Origin: Chitinophaga sp. HK235
Lineage (GTDB): Bacteria; Bacteroidota; Bacteroidia; Chitinophagales; Chitinophagaceae
Reading direction: 5' to 3'
Length of the DNA: 64,000 nt
NCBI RefSeq assembly: GCF_018255755.1
Contig: NZ_CP073766.1
Coordinates: 5,454,501 to 5,518,500 of the forward strand
The notes below the pieces were generated by a model. The model had not been told where the DNA came from. It worked only from the letters and a program-made list of their open reading frames with translations, and searched no databases. Made by a program: the position numbers and the translations under genes. Of this stretch, positions 15,802-25,348 are shown piece after piece. Numbering within the stretch: the stretch's first letter is position 1; each line of letters opens with the position of its first letter.

Positions 15802-18264
15802 ATGAAACATTTATTTACACTCATAGGCGTGCTTATACTTGCCTTATCGTTGCAGGCGCAACAAGCAACCATCACGGGAAAAGTAACCGCCAACGGGAAA
15901 CCTGTACAGTTTGCCAATATCACCATTCCTGCCTTGAAAACCGGCGCTATCGCTGATCAACAGGGCCTCTTTGTGATCCACAACTTGCAACCGGGATCTT
16001 ACGATATTAAAATATCTATGATAGGGTATCAGCCATTGACCCTGAAAAAAAGCATCAGCAACAAACAAAACCTCTCGCTGGATATCACCCTGGAAGAGGA
16101 CCTGTCGAAATTGAATGAGGTAGTGGTAACCGGTGTTTCCCGCGCTACCGTTGTACGCAAAAATCCTATACCCATTGCCGTTATAGGTAAAAGAGACATG
16201 AATATGCATGTCAACAATAATATCATCGATGCCATCGTGAAAGGAATTCCAGGGGTGAGCGCTGTAACCACCGGCCCTAATATTTCCAAACCTTTCATCC
16301 GCGGACTGGGTTATAACCGCGTGCTCACCTTGTTCGACGGGGTGCGCCAGGAAGGCCAGCAGTGGGGCGACGAGCATGGCATCGAAGTAGACCAGTACGG
16401 TATTGCGAGGGCCGAAGTGGTAAAGGGGCCAGCCAGTCTTACCTACGGCTCCGATGCGCTGGCCGGTGTGATCAACATGATCCCCGATATCCCCGAAACA
16501 GAGCAGGGCAAACTCAAGGGAAATTTCCTGACAGACTACCATACCAACAACGGTATGATTGGCTCTTCCCTGGGCCTGGTATACAACAAAAACGACTGGA
16601 AGTATGTAGTGCGCGGAACTGTGAAAGCAGCCCACAACTACAAAAACAAAGTGGATGGTTATGTATACGGCACCGCTTTCCGGGAGTACAATCTGTCTGC
16701 GCTGGCACGGGTAGATAAGTCGTGGGGGCATTCCCTCTGGGGCATCACGCTATACGACAATACCCAGGAAATCCCCGATGGCAGCCGGGATTCGCTGACT
16801 CGTAAATTTACCCGCCAGGTATTGGATGCTGATGATAATATCAAAAACAGGCCCATTGTTCCCGATAATCAACTACGTACTTATACCCTCAACCCGCTGC
16901 ACCAGCATATTCAACATTATAGAGCGTATAACCGTGGTCGTTATATATTGGGTAAGGGAGATATTAACACCACCATAGGCGTGCAAAAGAGCATCCGCCG
17001 GGAATATAATCACCCCGAAATGCCGGCCCAGCCCGGATTGTATGTAGTGCTAAACACGCTCAACTACGACCTGCGTTACAACCTGCCCGCCATGAGCGGT
17101 GTGGAAACGACCGTAGGCGTGAACGGTATGTACCAGCGCAACCGCAGCAAAAACGCTACCGACTTCCCTATTCCGGACTATGATCTGTTTGATATCGGCG
17201 GTTTTTTCTTCGCCAAAAAAACGGTCGGACAGTTCGATATCTCCGGAGGGCTTCGTTACGACAGCCGTCATATTAAATGGAACGACTTCTATGTAGGGCC
17301 CAATAAAGACAATGGGTTTGATAAAAAATACAACCTGCCAGATACCGCCGGCGCTACCCTGCAGTTCCCTGCTTTCCGGCATAACTATACCGGTATTTCC
17401 GGCAGCCTGGGTGTTACCTGGAACCTGAGCCAGCGCGTGCTGCTGAAGGCAAACATCGCCAGGGGCTACCGTGCGCCCAATATTACAGAAATCGGTTCCA
17501 ACGGACTGGACCCCGGCGCGCATATCGTATACCTGGGCAACCGGGAATTTAAGCCGGAGTTCAGCCTGCAGCAGGATCTGGGTTTCCTCGCCTACCTGCC
17601 GGACCTGGATATCAGCGTGGAAGTGTTTAACAATAATATCAACAACTATATCTACCAGGCAAGATTGTATGATGCCAATGGCGAGCCGGTGGTGATAGTG
17701 CCCGGCAATGCCACGTATCGTTACCAGCAATCCAGCGCGCGGTTGTATGGGGCAGAAGTGAGTGTAAATCTGCATCCGCGTGCTGTGTCCTGGTTGACAT
17801 TGGATAACAGTGTCGCCTATACGGAGGGGCTGAACAGGAACAAAATACTAATCGCCCAGCATGGCGATGCAGCCCGTTACCTGCCTTTTATACCGCCCCT
17901 GCATATACGCTCCGCACTGAAAGCTACTGCTCCCCGGAATTTCGGGATGCTGTCCAAAACTTATGTGCGTGCGGAGGTAGACCACTATTCAGCCCAGTCG
18001 CATTTTTACGGGGTAGACAATACCGAAACCTATACCGCCGGCTATACGTTGATTAACTTTGGAGCCGGTACAGGGTTCTCCAATAAGAAAGGGAAAACGG
18101 TACTGGAGCTGTTCCTGCAGCTGGACAATGTGTTTGATGTGGCCTATCAGGCTAACATGAACCGTCTGAAGTATTTTGAGTACTACAGTGCTTCACCCAA
18201 TGGCCGTTATGGCATTTATAATATGGGAAGAAATTTCAGTGCTAAAGTGATTGTTCCTTTTTAG
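15802..18264 (+). CDS. TonB-dependent outer-membrane receptor, probably for zinc or a metal complex
   Basis: The 820-residue receptor has a signal peptide (about 1-19), a CarboxypepD_reg-like domain (20-105) ending in the typical NEVVVTG, a plug domain (about 115-225: FIRGLGYNRVLTLFDGVRQ, VEVVKGP-like AEVVKGPASLTYG) and a 22-strand-type barrel to a terminal Phe. EHGIEVDQYGIARAEVVKGP resembles the ZnuD/FrpB-like group. It imports its ligand with TonB-ExbBD energy. The adjacent MerC/COG0523 genes and upstream palindrome suggest zinc, though its own promoter lacks that palindrome. Its stop lies 2 bp from that of the convergent next gene. Confidence 0.9.
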   Translation: MKHLFTLIGVLILALSLQAQQATITGKVTANGKPVQFANITIPALKTGAIADQQGLFVIHNLQPGSYDIKISMIGYQPLTLKKSISNKQNLSLDITLEEDLSKLNEVVVTGVSRATVVRKNPIPIAVIGKRDMNMHVNNNIIDAIVKGIPGVSAVTTGPNISKPFIRGLGYNRVLTLFDGVRQEGQQWGDEHGIEVDQYGIARAEVVKGPASLTYGSDALAGVINMIPDIPETEQGKLKGNFLTDYHTNNGMIGSSLGLVYNKNDWKYVVRGTVKAAHNYKNKVDGYVYGTAFREYNLSALARVDKSWGHSLWGITLYDNTQEIPDGSRDSLTRKFTRQVLDADDNIKNRPIVPDNQLRTYTLNPLHQHIQHYRAYNRGRYILGKGDINTTIGVQKSIRREYNHPEMPAQPGLYVVLNTLNYDLRYNLPAMSGVETTVGVNGMYQRNRSKNATDFPIPDYDLFDIGGFFFAKKTVGQFDISGGLRYDSRHIKWNDFYVGPNKDNGFDKKYNLPDTAGATLQFPAFRHNYTGISGSLGVTWNLSQRVLLKANIARGYRAPNITEIGSNGLDPGAHIVYLGNREFKPEFSLQQDLGFLAYLPDLDISVEVFNNNINNYIYQARLYDANGEPVVIVPGNATYRYQQSSARLYGAEVSVNLHPRAVSWLTLDNSVAYTEGLNRNKILIAQHGDAARYLPFIPPLHIRSALKATAPRNFGMLSKTYVRAEVDHYSAQSHFYGVDNTETYTAGYTLINFGAGTGFSNKKGKTVLELFLQLDNVFDVAYQANMNRLKYFEYYSASPNGRYGIYNMGRNFSAKVIVPF

Positions 18265-18266
18265 GT

Positions 18267-18935
18267 TTATTTGTGGAGATTGAGGCCCACTTTGATACCC
18301 AGGTGCAGACTGGGGAATACACTGACAACGTTGGCCTTGTCGCGGTTAACGACACCGTTGTCGCCGGCTTCGTAATTATCGGTGCGGTACAGTTTTCCAC
18401 GGATACCAATACCGATATAAGGGTCCAGCACCAGTTTTTGTCTGCGGTACTGACGGCCTACCAGTAACTGCAACGCATATACGTCTTTGGATGCAGAGTT
18501 CGTATAGGTGTTATTATTGAAGACCACATCTTCGTTAGGATAGAAAACTTTTTTATAAACGAATACAGGTTCAAAATAGGTCCCGGCAGCAGTGGCGGGG
18601 CCTATTTCCTTTGTAATCAGGTAGTATCGGACACCGACTTTGAATCCGAGGCCACGGGCGTCTACAAACTGTTTTGTGCTGACATTGGGTTTTTTCTGGC
18701 CTATGTTGATTCTTCTGGTGAGAACATAGTCGGGGTAATCTGTATAAACGCCGATAACCCCCAGCTCTATACTGAGTTTGTCGCTGATATCCTGTTCCAG
18801 GAGGATGTCCAGTTCGTTGATCAGGGTGGTGGGATTTATTTTAAGATAGGTACACCGGAGCCGCTTAGGGTCCTGGGCATAGGAGCATGCGTAGAGTAAA
18901 CAGAGTATTCCGGTGAGTAACAGTGTTTTTTTCAT
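18267..18935 (-). CDS. Outer-membrane beta-barrel protein, DUF3575-like
   Basis: The ATG at 18935 gives 222 residues starting with MKKTLLLTGILCLLYACSYAQ, a signal peptide. A frame six codons longer is less likely. Strand-like segments such as LSIELGVIGVYTDY, LGFKVGVRYYL, GTYFEPVFVYKKVFY and SLHLGIKVGLN suggest an eight- to ten-stranded barrel. The function is unknown. The stop codon is 2 bp from the convergent TonB receptor stop, so no space exists for a separate terminator and transcripts may overlap. Confidence 0.7.
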   Translation of the reverse strand: MKKTLLLTGILCLLYACSYAQDPKRLRCTYLKINPTTLINELDILLEQDISDKLSIELGVIGVYTDYPDYVLTRRINIGQKKPNVSTKQFVDARGLGFKVGVRYYLITKEIGPATAAGTYFEPVFVYKKVFYPNEDVVFNNNTYTNSASKDVYALQLLVGRQYRRQKLVLDPYIGIGIRGKLYRTDNYEAGDNGVVNRDKANVVSVFPSLHLGIKVGLNLHK

Positions 18936-18980
18936 ACAGCTAGTAGGTAACAAAGTGTTGAGGTGGATGAGGGGCGATTG

Positions 18981-19019
18981 GTAGCTTCCGGCCAGGCATA
19001 GCCAGTGGTCAGAAGCTAC
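18981..19019 (-). terminator. Hairpin downstream of purN
   Basis: GTAGCTTC (18981-18988) pairs with GAAGCTAC (19012-19019). The T-run is weak. It lies right after the purN stop and before the next minus-strand gene. Confidence 0.45.
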
Positions 19020-19029
19020 ATGCCGTTTG

Positions 19030-19596
19030 TTATTTCAGCAATATTCGTTCCACAATTACCGGAAACCATTGGTGTTCCAGTGCCTGTACCTTGCGTGCCA
19101 CGGTTTCTGGTGTATCTTCTTTGGTGATGGTGAAACGCTCCTGGAGGATGGTTTCTCCATCGTCGTATTTTTCATTCACGTAGTGGATGGTGATGCCGCT
19201 TTCTGTTTCTCCTGCAGCCACTACGGCTTCGTGTACAAAGTGCCCGTACATGCCTTTGCCGCCAAATTTGGGGAGTAATGCCGGGTGTATATTGATGATC
19301 CGGTTGGGAAAAGCGTGTACCAGGTTGTCGGGTACTTTCCATAAAAAGCCGGCCAGCACAACGAGATCGGTTTCCTTTTCCTTCAACAAGTTAACATAAG
19401 TGTCTGTATGGAAAAATTTTTCTTTTTCTATCAGAACGGAGGGTATCCCTTCCCGTTGGGCGATATCCAGTACGCCTGCTCCGGGTTTGTTGCACACAAT
19501 CAATGCTACTCTTGCCTTGTCTGAATTTCTGAAATGATCAATGATCTTTTGCGCGTTGCTTCCTGCTCCCGATGCGAAGATGACAATATTTTTCAA
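19030..19596 (-). CDS. purN: Phosphoribosylglycinamide formyltransferase
   Basis: This enzyme of de novo purine synthesis transfers the formyl group of 10-formyl-THF to GAR. Conserved segments are KNIVIFASGAGSNAQ at the N-terminus, the catalytic NIHPALLPKFGGKGMYG with Asn and His, and GITIHYVNEKYDDGE with the catalytic Asp. Start choice: there is no ATG. A TTG at 19596 begins MKNIVIF and gives 188 residues of usual length. A TTG seven codons upstream overlaps the -7 box TACCTTTG at 19615-19622 and would not be on the transcript. The gene appears monocistronic. Confidence 0.93.
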   Translation of the reverse strand: MKNIVIFASGAGSNAQKIIDHFRNSDKARVALIVCNKPGAGVLDIAQREGIPSVLIEKEKFFHTDTYVNLLKEKETDLVVLAGFLWKVPDNLVHAFPNRIINIHPALLPKFGGKGMYGHFVHEAVVAAGETESGITIHYVNEKYDDGETILQERFTITKEDTPETVARKVQALEHQWFPVIVERILLK

Positions 19597-19614
19597 CGGT
19601 TCTTTTTTTAGCTG

Positions 19615-19622
19615 CAAAGGTA
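19615..19622 (-). promoter_or_regulatory. -7 box for purN
   Basis: TACCTTTG on the minus strand matches TAnnTTTG. Transcription starting about 7 bp downstream excludes the longer purN start. Confidence 0.5.
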
Positions 19623-19665
19623 CTCAGGATTGAACGGATTAATATGGTTTCGGGGATTTTTTTAG

Positions 19666-19709
19666 CAAGGCCCCATGCAGGGTGGGTGTTCCCTGGCATG
19701 GGGCCCTTG
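19666..19709. other. GC-rich hairpin between the NlpE-like gene and purN
   Basis: CAAGGCCCCATGC at 19666-19678 pairs with GCATGGGGCCCTTG at 19696-19709 (one bulge), with a possible inner AGGG/CCCT stem. Neither strand shows a T-run, so it may protect an mRNA end rather than terminate. Confidence 0.6.
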
Positions 19710-19719
19710 TCTGATTAAG

Positions 19720-20469
19720 TTATTTAATGTATTCTCCGCAGCCGTGATAAGTTTGGTCTTTCACCTTTATCTCCACAGTATTCGGGCGCATGAGTCCGCT
19801 CATGTCGTCGGAGCACATAGTATTACGGATGCTGACAGTAATTTGCGGGGTGGTGTATACTTTAAGCGTGTCGGTATTAGGTTGGGCAGCGGGTAAGTTA
19901 GCCAGGATGCTGTCGCCGGAGGCGGTATGGAAGCGGAGCTTACTTTTTTCCAGGTCCAGGCTCCAGAAGGGTTCATTGCCGCTGGCGGTAAAGGAGACGC
20001 CGGCGCTGGCTTTCTGTGCCAGGATGGTTCGGCGGTCGCCGCCTTCTACGGGTTTGAGCACGTAGTTGCTGGCGAGAGCCCCTTCAATGCGTTTGCCCTG
20101 GCGGTCTAATAGCAGAAGTTTGTTTTCAGCGGCAAGGAAGGAGCTGCTGTCTGTTTTTTTCTGTATGCGGACGATGGAGTCGTTGATTTGTTGCCAGGTG
20201 CCTTTTTCCGTATAGGCGATCCCTTGACCTCTGCCCTGGTAGGCTACCAGTTCGGTAAAGGTGTGGTCGTCAAACAGGCTGATCTGGTAGTCCATTCCCG
20301 GGCAGTCTGCACAGGGAAGGGTACCTTGGTAGGTGCCGGTGATATGGACAGCTACAGTAGTGGGTGTTGGACCAGCGGCAGCGGTGCTGTCGGTGCCGGT
20401 ATGGGTAGTTTTGTTGTTGCAGGCCATCAGGGTGGCGAGCAGGGCTGGTAAGTAAGTTAGTTTACGCAT
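19720..20469 (-). CDS. NlpE-like lipoprotein with META/COG3650-type C-terminal domain
   Basis: The ATG at 20469 gives 249 residues starting with a lipoprotein signal: MRKLTYLPALLATLMAC, Cys17 as the lipid site. The first domain (about 45-115: GTYQGTLPCADCPGMDY, GTWQQINDSIVRI) is NlpE-N, with the CADC motif of the E. coli copper-stress lipoprotein. The second (about 155-245: FTASGNEPFWSLDLEKSKL, NTMCSDDMSG) resembles a COG3650/META-type domain. It probably sits in the outer or inner membrane facing the periplasm and senses or buffers envelope or metal stress; that is inference. Confidence 0.82.
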   Translation of the reverse strand: MRKLTYLPALLATLMACNNKTTHTGTDSTAAAGPTPTTVAVHITGTYQGTLPCADCPGMDYQISLFDDHTFTELVAYQGRGQGIAYTEKGTWQQINDSIVRIQKKTDSSSFLAAENKLLLLDRQGKRIEGALASNYVLKPVEGGDRRTILAQKASAGVSFTASGNEPFWSLDLEKSKLRFHTASGDSILANLPAAQPNTDTLKVYTTPQITVSIRNTMCSDDMSGLMRPNTVEIKVKDQTYHGCGEYIK

Positions 20470-20913
20470 GGGAATGTTTTTTAGAGACAGATTGAACATT
20501 CTTGTCCGGTAGCAGGTTATTATGGTAAAAATAAGATACTTACCTTAATTAAAGGCGGCAGCCTATATATATAATATATACAGGTCGGGATATAGGGGGG
20601 CGTTATTAAGTTTTGATCTGCATATAATAATACTATATCCTTTGGAAAGGGCCTACCCTACTACTTATGAGCACATCTGTAAATAGAAATTGAACTTTCA
20701 ATCAAAATAATAAGTTTTGAAAGGTTCTGAATACTATTTCAATCAAATTAGCCAGCATAAAGGATTACAACAGACATTCCGCTGAAGGGAAAGGAAAAAA
20801 CGGGGATTTCCTAAGGCAAATAATTTTATAATTGTTGGTAAATTGTCAACATTGTGTCTTATTTTTGCTGGCACTTTTAAGAAACTTTAGGTCAAATCTA
20901 AACTATATAGGCT
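20470..20913. other. Divergent regulatory region, NlpE-like gene to actA
   Basis: No gene is seen. The region holds the second copy of TAATTAAGGTAAGTAT (minus strand, 20536-20551), the actA promoter at 20835-20867 and AT-rich DNA including alternating TATATA near 20575-20580. Confidence 0.6.
20835..20867 (+). promoter_or_regulatory. Promoter of the alternative complex III/oxidase cluster
   Basis: TTG at 20835-20837, a 22-bp spacer, then TATTTTTG at 20860-20867. This is a full match to the Bacteroidota -33/-7 pattern, 46 bp before the actA GTG. Confidence 0.65.
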
Positions 20914-22185
20914 GTGTATCGTCGTGTTTCCATTCTTTTGCGCAAGCATTTTGTGAGTGTGCTTATTCTATGCGCTAGTATAGTAATTCCGTTTTCAGCT
21001 GTAAAGGCAGCGGATCCTGCTAAGGGTAAGCAAATCTTCCAACAAAACTGCGCTTCATGTCACAATGTCCATAAGAAGCTGACAGGTCCTGCACTGGCGG
21101 GTGTAGAAGGCCGTTGGGCAGATAAGAAATTACTGCACCAGTGGATTCATAACTCCGCATCAGTATTGGCAAGTGGCGACAAGTATGCCAATAACCTCTT
21201 CAATGAGTACAACAAAACCGCGATGACGGCTTTCCCTTCATTAAGCAATGAAGATATTGACGACATCCTGGCGTTCATCTCTGTTGAAGAGAAAAAACCT
21301 GTTGGTGTTAAACCAGAAGCTGGTACCGCTACTGCCGGTGCTAAAGAAGAAGGCAGTGACAACAGCCTCCTCTTTGGTATCATCACCCTGATCCTGGCAG
21401 TGGTAGCCCTGATCCTCATGCAGATCAACAGCAACCTGAACAAGCTTGCTGGTGATAAAGAAGGTCAGCCTACTCCTGAGCCGATTCCCTTCTACAAAAA
21501 CAAAGCCTACATCGCACTGGGTATTCTGGTGTTGTTTATGGTAGGCGGTTACTTCACTATTCAGGGAGCTATCGGGCTGGGTCGTCAGAAAGACTACATG
21601 CCAGAACAACCTATCTTCTACAGCCATAAAGTGCACGCCGGCATCAACCAGATCAACTGTCTGTACTGCCACGCTGGTGCTCAGAAGAGTAAGTATGCCA
21701 TGATTCCTTCCGAGAACATCTGTATGAACTGTCACAAAGCCATTAAAGAGTACTCCGGCCCTGAGCTGTTTACTGCTGAAGGTAAAAAAGTTGACGGTAC
21801 TGCAGAAATCGCAAAATTATACGATTACGTAGGCTGGGACGCTGAAAAAGGTAAGTATACCAAACCAGGTCGTCCTATCGAATGGACTAAAATCCACAAT
21901 CTGCCTGACCACGTTTACTTCAACCACTCCCAACACACAGTGGCCGGTAAACAACAGTGTCAGACCTGCCACGGTGCTATCACCGAAATGGATGAAGTAC
22001 ATCAGTTCGCCGACCTTTCTATGGGCTGGTGTATCAACTGTCACCGTACTACCAAAGTGCAGTTCGCAGATAACAACTACTACAGCATCTTCGAGAAACT
22101 TCATCAGGATATTAAAGATAAGAAGATCGATAGTGTGACTGTTGAAATGGTAGGTGGTACTGAATGTCAAAAATGTCACTACTAG
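20914..22185 (+). CDS. actA: Alternative complex III subunit ActA, six-heme cytochrome c
   Basis: The 423-residue protein starts at GTG with a signal peptide ending near VKAA. Six CxxCH heme sites begin at Cys46, 249, 270, 349, 373 and 418. The first lies in a class I cytochrome c domain (40-125, candidate axial Met104), followed by two hydrophobic segments (about 152-170 and 198-217); the remaining five form the ActA multiheme domain. It accepts electrons from the quinol-oxidising core and passes them towards the oxidase on the periplasmic side. Described ActA proteins are pentaheme, so the N-terminal heme domain appears to be an addition. First gene of the act-cox cluster. Confidence 0.92.
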   Translation: MYRRVSILLRKHFVSVLILCASIVIPFSAVKAADPAKGKQIFQQNCASCHNVHKKLTGPALAGVEGRWADKKLLHQWIHNSASVLASGDKYANNLFNEYNKTAMTAFPSLSNEDIDDILAFISVEEKKPVGVKPEAGTATAGAKEEGSDNSLLFGIITLILAVVALILMQINSNLNKLAGDKEGQPTPEPIPFYKNKAYIALGILVLFMVGGYFTIQGAIGLGRQKDYMPEQPIFYSHKVHAGINQINCLYCHAGAQKSKYAMIPSENICMNCHKAIKEYSGPELFTAEGKKVDGTAEIAKLYDYVGWDAEKGKYTKPGRPIEWTKIHNLPDHVYFNHSQHTVAGKQQCQTCHGAITEMDEVHQFADLSMGWCINCHRTTKVQFADNNYYSIFEKLHQDIKDKKIDSVTVEMVGGTECQKCHY

Positions 22186-22198
22186 AAAGGATTTAGCG

Positions 22199-22234
22199 TT
22201 TCATGATTTTCTGGTCAAACGGGAAATCATGAAA
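22199..22234 (+). other. Hairpin between actA and actB
   Basis: TTTCATGATTT (22199-22209) pairs with AAATCATGAAA (22224-22234). No T-run follows, so it may set the relative stability or processing of the actA and actB mRNA segments. Confidence 0.45.
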
Positions 22235-22285
22235 TCGTTTCAGAAGATATCATAATTCATAATAATCGTAACTCGTTAATATAAC

Positions 22286-25200
22286 ATGGAGCAAAAAAAG
22301 TATTGGAAAGGCTTGGAGGAGTTGCACAATACCGAAGCGCATCAGGAAATTGTGAAGAACGAATTCAAAGAAGAATTACCGTTTGAGAGTGAAGGCCTGT
22401 TGAATGCTACTACCCCCCGCAGGGACTTTCTGAAATACCTCGGTTTCACCACAGCTGCCGCTACTATCGCTGCCAGTTGCGAAACGCCCGTTCATAAGGC
22501 TATCCCTTACGTGAACAAACCGGAAGAAATCACTCCGGGCGTAGCCAACTATTATGCTTCCTCTTATTCAATTGATGGTGAATATGTGCCTGTTGTGGTT
22601 AAAACCCGCGAAGGTCGTCCCATTAAAATAGAAGGTAACACCCTGTCTACTATCACAGGTGGTTCTACTTCAGCCAAAGTACAAGGCACTGTACTGAGCC
22701 TGTACGATGTAGCCCGTCTGCGTTTCCCGACTATCGGCGGTACTGAGACTACCTGGGCAGAACTGGATAAACAAGTAGGTGCTGCACTGGCCGGTCTGGG
22801 CGGTGCTCCTGTTGTTTTATTAAGCGCTACCATCCTCAGCCCTTCCACTAAGAAGGTAATCGACGCTTTCCTGGCTAAATATCCAAACTCCCGCCACGTA
22901 GTATACGATCCGGTTTCCTACTCCGGTATGCTGCTGGCTAACGAAGCTTCCTACGGTAAAAGGACCATTCCTTCCTACCACTTCGAAAATGCTAAAGCCA
23001 TTGTCAGCCTGGGCGCAGACTTCATCGGTACATGGCTCAACCCTGTTGAGTATGCCCGTCAGTTCGCTCAAACCCGTAAGATCAATGCTAAGAACCCGGA
23101 AATGTCCAAACTCTTCCAGTTTGAAAGCACAATGAGCCTTACCGGTGCAAACGCCGACGAAAGATATACACACAGACCTTCTGAAGCTGGTGCAGTAGCA
23201 CTGGCCCTGCTGGCAGCAGTAGGCGGCAGCGTAAGCGCCCCCAAACTGGACGCCAAAGTAGAAGCAGGTATTCAGAAAGCTGCTAAGGAACTGAAAGCTA
23301 GCGCCGGTAAAGCACTGGTAGTAAGCGGTTCCAACGATGTAAACATCCAGCTGATCGTAAACGCGATCAACAATATCATCGGTGCCAACGGTACTACTAT
23401 CGACTGGGCTTCTCCAGCCGGTTACCGTCAGGGTATCGACAGCGATATGACCAAACTGGTAAGCGATATGAACGCTGGCAGCATCGGTGCTGTAATCGTA
23501 TACGGTGCTAACCCTGCTTACGACTACTTCGACGCAGCTAAGTTCTCCGAAGGTCTGGGTAAAGTGAAACTCGCTGTTTCCTTCAACGACAGACTGGACG
23601 AAACAACTGAAAAATGTAAATATGTTGCTCCTGATCACCACTTCCTGGAAAACTGGAACGATGCTCAGGGCAAACCAGGCTACTACAGCTTCGCTCAGCC
23701 TACCATCTCTCCCCTCTTCAAAACCCGCGCTGCACAAGACAGTCTGCTCACCTGGAGTGCTAACTCCACTAGCTGGGCTGACTTCCTGAAAGCTGAATGG
23801 GTTGCTAAACTGGGTGGTGCAGAAGCATGGGACAAAGCACTGCAGGACGGTGTGGTTGAACCAGCCACTGCTCCGGCTTTAGGCGGTGCCTCTTTCTCCG
23901 GCGATATCGCTGGTGCTGCTGCCAAAATCAACAGCGCTAAGAAAGGCGGTAAATACGAAGTAGTACTGTACGAAAAAGTAGCTATCGGTAACGGTAAACA
24001 ATCCAACAACCCATGGTTGCAGGAAATGCCGGATCCAATCACCCGCGCTACCTGGGACAACTACGCTTGTATCTCCAACACCCTCGCTAAAACTTTCTCT
24101 GCTCAGCTGGGTGACGACTACGAAATCAACGTTGAAAAGAAAGAACTGAAAATAAAAGCAAACGGTAAGGAAATCATCCTGCCTATGCTGATCATCCCGG
24201 GTATGCACCCGGAAGTGATCGCGATCGCCGTAGGTTACGGACGCGGTAAAAACGTTGGTAGAGCTGCTGCCGGTATCGGTCAGAACGCTTATCCACTGGT
24301 AAGCTTCAACGGTCAGACTTTCGATTATTTTGCTGCTGATGCTTCTGTAGAAGCTACCGGTAACAAATACCCTGTTGCTTTAACACAAACTCACAATAGC
24401 TACGAAGGTCGTCCTATCATCAAGGAAACTACCCTCGAAGAGTTCAAACATAATCCGAAAGAGGTTAACGAAGACAGACGCGAACTGGATAAATTCGGTA
24501 AGGATTTCCGCTCAGACGCTACCCTGTATTCCAGTCACCCTTACCCTGGTATCAAATGGGGTATGTCTATCGACCTGAACTCCTGCTTCGGTTGTGGTGC
24601 TTGTACCATTGCCTGCCAGGCGGAAAACAACGTTTCCGTAGTAGGTAAAGACGAAGTAGCAAAAGCGCACGAAATGCACTGGATCCGCATCGACCGTTAC
24701 TTCAGCGGTGATGAGAACAACCCGGAAGTAGTGTTCCAGCCTATGCTGTGCCAACACTGCGATAACGCGCCTTGCGAAAACGTTTGTCCGGTAGGTGCTA
24801 CCAACCACAGCTCTGAAGGTATCAACCAGATGGCTTACAACCGTTGTATCGGTACCCGTTACTGCGCTAACAACTGTCCTTATAAAGTTCGTCGCCTCAA
24901 CTGGAGAGACTGGAACGGTGCGGACAGCTTCGAAAACAACCTGTACGACGTAGCAGATATGAACGACAGCCTCACCCGCATGGTACTGAACCCGGATGTA
25001 GTAGTTCGTAGCCGTGGTGTGATGGAAAAATGCTCCTTCTGCGTTCAGCGTTTACAGGAAGCCAAACTGGATGCTAAAAAAGCTGGTCATCCGCTGAAAG
25101 ATGGTGCTGCTAAAACAGCCTGTCAGCAAGCTTGCGGCGCCGATGCGATCGTATTCGGTAACGTAAACGACAAAAACAGCGAAATCTATAAGATCCGTAA

Positions 25201-25348
25201 CGAAGAGCAAACAGACAGGCTGTACTACGTGCTCGAAGAAACACACGTACTGCCTTCTATCAACTACCTGGCTAAGATCAGAAACAAAGATGCCGCTCCT
25301 AAAGCAGAAAAAGAATCTGCTCACAAAGAAGAAGCGCATCACGCATAA
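22286..25348 (+). CDS. actB: Alternative complex III subunit ActB (molybdopterin-like plus iron-sulfur)
   Basis: The 1020-residue fusion has a molybdopterin-oxidoreductase-like part up to about residue 700 and a four-cluster ferredoxin part from about 765. Cys motifs there are CFGCGACTIACQAENN, CQHCDNAPCENVCP, CIGTRYCANNCPY, and CSFCVQRLQ with CQQACGADA. A twin-arginine motif, RRDFLKYLGF, is at 45-54 and a possible lipobox Cys at 65. This agrees with Tat export and membrane anchoring. In complex III analogues the molybdopterin part is usually cofactor-free and the iron-sulfur chain carries electrons. It lies between actA and actC in the usual order. Confidence 0.95.
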   Translation: MEQKKYWKGLEELHNTEAHQEIVKNEFKEELPFESEGLLNATTPRRDFLKYLGFTTAAATIAASCETPVHKAIPYVNKPEEITPGVANYYASSYSIDGEYVPVVVKTREGRPIKIEGNTLSTITGGSTSAKVQGTVLSLYDVARLRFPTIGGTETTWAELDKQVGAALAGLGGAPVVLLSATILSPSTKKVIDAFLAKYPNSRHVVYDPVSYSGMLLANEASYGKRTIPSYHFENAKAIVSLGADFIGTWLNPVEYARQFAQTRKINAKNPEMSKLFQFESTMSLTGANADERYTHRPSEAGAVALALLAAVGGSVSAPKLDAKVEAGIQKAAKELKASAGKALVVSGSNDVNIQLIVNAINNIIGANGTTIDWASPAGYRQGIDSDMTKLVSDMNAGSIGAVIVYGANPAYDYFDAAKFSEGLGKVKLAVSFNDRLDETTEKCKYVAPDHHFLENWNDAQGKPGYYSFAQPTISPLFKTRAAQDSLLTWSANSTSWADFLKAEWVAKLGGAEAWDKALQDGVVEPATAPALGGASFSGDIAGAAAKINSAKKGGKYEVVLYEKVAIGNGKQSNNPWLQEMPDPITRATWDNYACISNTLAKTFSAQLGDDYEINVEKKELKIKANGKEIILPMLIIPGMHPEVIAIAVGYGRGKNVGRAAAGIGQNAYPLVSFNGQTFDYFAADASVEATGNKYPVALTQTHNSYEGRPIIKETTLEEFKHNPKEVNEDRRELDKFGKDFRSDATLYSSHPYPGIKWGMSIDLNSCFGCGACTIACQAENNVSVVGKDEVAKAHEMHWIRIDRYFSGDENNPEVVFQPMLCQHCDNAPCENVCPVGATNHSSEGINQMAYNRCIGTRYCANNCPYKVRRLNWRDWNGADSFENNLYDVADMNDSLTRMVLNPDVVVRSRGVMEKCSFCVQRLQEAKLDAKKAGHPLKDGAAKTACQQACGADAIVFGNVNDKNSEIYKIRNEEQTDRLYYVLEETHVLPSINYLAKIRNKDAAPKAEKESAHKEEAHHA

